From: ATZT02 sp046046315
GTDB taxonomy: Bacteria; Actinomycetota; Actinomycetes; S36-B12; UBA5976
Direction of reading: 5' to 3'
Assembly (NCBI GenBank): GCA_046046315.1
Contig: JBJOKB010000032.1
Location: 1-7,688, forward strand
Length of the DNA: 7,688 bases
Shown here piece by piece: positions 6,151 to 7,688 of this stretch. Position 1 is the first letter of the stretch, and every line of letters starts with the position of its first letter. The position numbers were made by a program, and so were the translations under genes. The notes below the pieces were generated by a model. It made no database searches, was not told the origin of the DNA, and saw nothing but the letters and a program-made list of their open reading frames with translations.

Positions 6151-6798
6151 CTACTTTACGTGAATATTTGAAGACTTCCAGAGTTTTACAGCTTCAACTC
6201 GCAAATTTATGGAATCGTTTTCCTTTAAATTAAGAGCTTGATAAGTTCTGTTAATTAAAGCTTCAACTGCGCGTAAACTAGTGCCTCTTTTATCTGCTAT
6301 TGCTTGATTTGAAAAACCTTGGGCCATTAGCTTTAATAATTCTGCTTGAATTTTACTTAAATATATCGCATTTTTTGGTTCAAAATTTGTAATTTTATTT
6401 GTCGCATTTTTTTCAAAAGCGTTTTTTAAAATTGTTTCAAATGAATTTGAAGCATTTAGTTGTGACTTTACAATATATTGAATGTTATCCGGTAATTCGG
6501 TAAATTTTGAATCAACTAAAGTTGGCGAAGTGTGAGCAGTTAAAACCGCTATCGCAGTGTCTGGATAATCTCTATTTAATTTATTAATTAAATCCAAACC
6601 TGTTGGACCATCACCAAGGTCTAAATCTGTTATAACTAAATCAGGTGATGAACTTTTTATCACAGAGAGAGCTTCACTTACTGTGGTGGCACAAGAACAA
6701 ACGTAACCCAGTTTTGAAATAATCTCGCAGATCAATCGCTGAGTAAATATTTCATCTTCAACGATTAATACATGTCTTGACTTAGTTTGCGCTAGCAT
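6151..6798 (-). CDS. Two-component response regulator, receiver + LuxR-type HTH (NarL/FixJ-like)
   Basis: A cytosolic transcription factor expected to be phosphorylated by the kinase encoded next to it. Counting from the ATG at 6796-6798 (215 residues), the receiver domain spans about 8-128 with the acidic pair Glu14-Asp15 (IVEDE), phospho-acceptor Asp58 (VITDLDLGDGPTG), Thr87 (LTAHTS) and Lys111 (IVKSQL). The C-terminal LuxR-type DNA-binding domain spans about 145-208: LLKLMAQGFSNQAIADKRG (154-172) and the recognition region TSLRAVEALINRTYQALNL (173-191). An in-frame TTG at 6805-6807 would add three residues. I prefer the ATG because a weak GGA lies four bases in front of it. It begins 12 bases after the upstream membrane-protein gene and ends four bases before the kinase ATG, so all three are probably one operon. 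Target genes cannot be seen here; auto-regulation is possible if a promoter lies further upstream. Confidence 0.93.
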   Translation of the reverse strand: MLAQTKSRHVLIVEDEIFTQRLICEIISKLGYVCSCATTVSEALSVIKSSSPDLVITDLDLGDGPTGLDLINKLNRDYPDTAIAVLTAHTSPTLVDSKFTELPDNIQYIVKSQLNASNSFETILKNAFEKNATNKITNFEPKNAIYLSKIQAELLKLMAQGFSNQAIADKRGTSLRAVEALINRTYQALNLKENDSINLRVEAVKLWKSSNIHVK

Positions 6799-6810
6799 TT
6801 TTTCCAATTT

Positions 6811-7688
6811 TTATAAAGCATTTTTTCTTTGCAAGTTAGCAAAAGCATACCAACCTGGAAGAACGGGAAACCAAAAAGTCGCAATTCGATAGAGCAGCAC
6901 TCCTGATAACGCCGTTCCTGTCGGAATTCCCGTAGCAGTAAGTCCTGCGACTAATGCCGCTTCCACTGCACCAATTCCTCCAGGCGTTGGCGCTGCTTGG
7001 CCAATAGTTGCTCCCGCCAAATAAACAAATGCGGTTGTCGCTATCGAAATGTCGCTTCCAAAGGCGTTTAATGAAGCGTAAAAGGCTAAAACATATGAGA
7101 TATTTAAAGAAATAGAAGACAAAATGCTAATAATTAATCTTTGAGGTTGTTGGGAAATAATAGATAAAATTGGCACAACTTGGGTAAGTATTGGTTTTGC
7201 TTTAGCGAGTATCCAATTTCTTATGCCTGCTATTGAAAAAGCAATAATTATAAAGGCAAAAATAATTACAAAAATAACGAGAGTTATTCGCGGTGGCCTA
7301 AATGAAAAGTCTGTTTGGGTTCCGGCAATAACTCCAAAAATGATCAAAAGTAATACGTGAACAAAAAATATGATCACTTGAGAAACTCCTACAGCAGTAG
7401 CTGCAGCGGGACCTGAAACTCCTGCTTTGTTCAAAAATCGAATATTTACTGCAACTGAACCTAATGTAGGTGGAGTAACTAAAGTTGCGAAAGATGCTGC
7501 AAGTTGAGCTTGGAGAGCTCTATACCATTTGATTGGTACCAAAATAAATGACAACAATAAACCAGTAGACGCAAAATAAGTTAATGCTGAACCAACGAGT
7601 GCAACCCCGGCCCATTTCCATTCTGCTGTGGTGACTAATTCCTTTATATTTATCTGGCTAAATTGAGGAACTAGAACATATAAAGCTA
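6811..7688 (-). CDS. LPG-synthase-TM/UPF0104 superfamily membrane protein (5'-partial)
   Basis: The frame is open without a stop from the TAA at 6811-6813 to the right edge of the window, giving 291 visible codons; the start is outside. A TTG at 7555-7557 is an internal leucine codon, not the start: upstream codons continue a matching sequence (for example ALYVLVPQFSQINIKEL). The protein is a chain of hydrophobic helices. Typical family marks are the region LAASFATLVTPPTLGSVAV with following RFLNKAGVSGP, and near the C-terminus the signature APTPGGIGAVEAALVAGL followed by LLYRIATFWFPVLPGW. Members of this superfamily include the transmembrane (flippase) part of lysyl-phosphatidylglycerol synthase MprF and AglD-like proteins, so a lipid or lipid-linked substrate is likely but unidentified. 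No aminoacyl-transferase domain follows; the protein ends at about LQRKNAL. It is first of the visible genes of the operon with the two-component pair. Confidence 0.85.
   Translation of the reverse strand, partial: ALYVLVPQFSQINIKELVTTAEWKWAGVALVGSALTYFASTGLLLSFILVPIKWYRALQAQLAASFATLVTPPTLGSVAVNIRFLNKAGVSGPAAATAVGVSQVIIFFVHVLLLIIFGVIAGTQTDFSFRPPRITLVIFVIIFAFIIIAFSIAGIRNWILAKAKPILTQVVPILSIISQQPQRLIISILSSISLNISYVLAFYASLNAFGSDISIATTAFVYLAGATIGQAAPTPGGIGAVEAALVAGLTATGIPTGTALSGVLLYRIATFWFPVLPGWYAFANLQRKNAL

Noticed and set aside
1..7688. CRISPR arrays, insertion sequences, tRNA/rRNA genes, toxin-antitoxin or defence genes
   Set aside because: Looked for on both strands by eye; no direct-repeat array, transposase motif, cloverleaf or defence-type domain was found, and coding sequence fills nearly all of the window.

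Overview
The window is a very compact, AT-rich piece of bacterial chromosome, probably from a streamlined low-GC actinobacterium. The evidence is SecY, which reads like Streptomyces/actinobacterial SecY along almost its whole length, and an adenylate kinase of the short-LID type usual in that phylum. Freshwater acI/Nanopelagicales or marine Actinomarina-like lineages would fit, but I cannot choose between them from sequence alone. With the starts chosen here, only about 90 of 7688 bases lie between genes, and no gene-free stretch exceeds about 36 bases.

Layout. (1) Bases 1-1999, plus strand: the distal part of the large ribosomal-protein (spc) operon, with the end of rplO (L15), then secY and adk. 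(2) Bases 1996-3939, minus strand: a cluster read leftwards, made of an AlkA-like HhH-GPD DNA glycosylase, map (methionine aminopeptidase) and a SOUL-family haem-binding protein. map and the SOUL gene overlap by ATGA. In most bacteria map follows adk on the same strand; here it faces adk, so the operon has been rearranged. (3) Bases 3976-4296, plus strand: a lone small three-helix membrane protein of the DUF2834 type, divergent from the glycosylase gene. (4) Bases 4293-7688, minus strand: a probable operon read leftwards, made of a polytopic membrane protein of the LPG-synthase-TM/UPF0104 superfamily (start outside the window), a LuxR-type response regulator and an unusual eight-helix histidine kinase.

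How the genes work together. rplO, secY, adk and map are housekeeping genes for translation, membrane insertion, nucleotide balance and N-terminal methionine removal. The glycosylase repairs alkylated bases. The regulator and kinase form an adjacent two-component pair; their link with the upstream lipid-type membrane protein suggests an envelope- or membrane-related signal, but this is inference.

The least ordinary item is the kinase. It has two blocks of four membrane helices separated by a soluble helical segment, and its likely phospho-histidine and ATP-binding motifs depart from the textbook form. Second is the repeated gene-end design: both convergent pairs (adk/SOUL and DUF2834/kinase) share stop codons through one TTAA and carry the same 12-base end. 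I see no CRISPR array, insertion sequence, tRNA or rRNA, and no evidence of a defence or mobile system.
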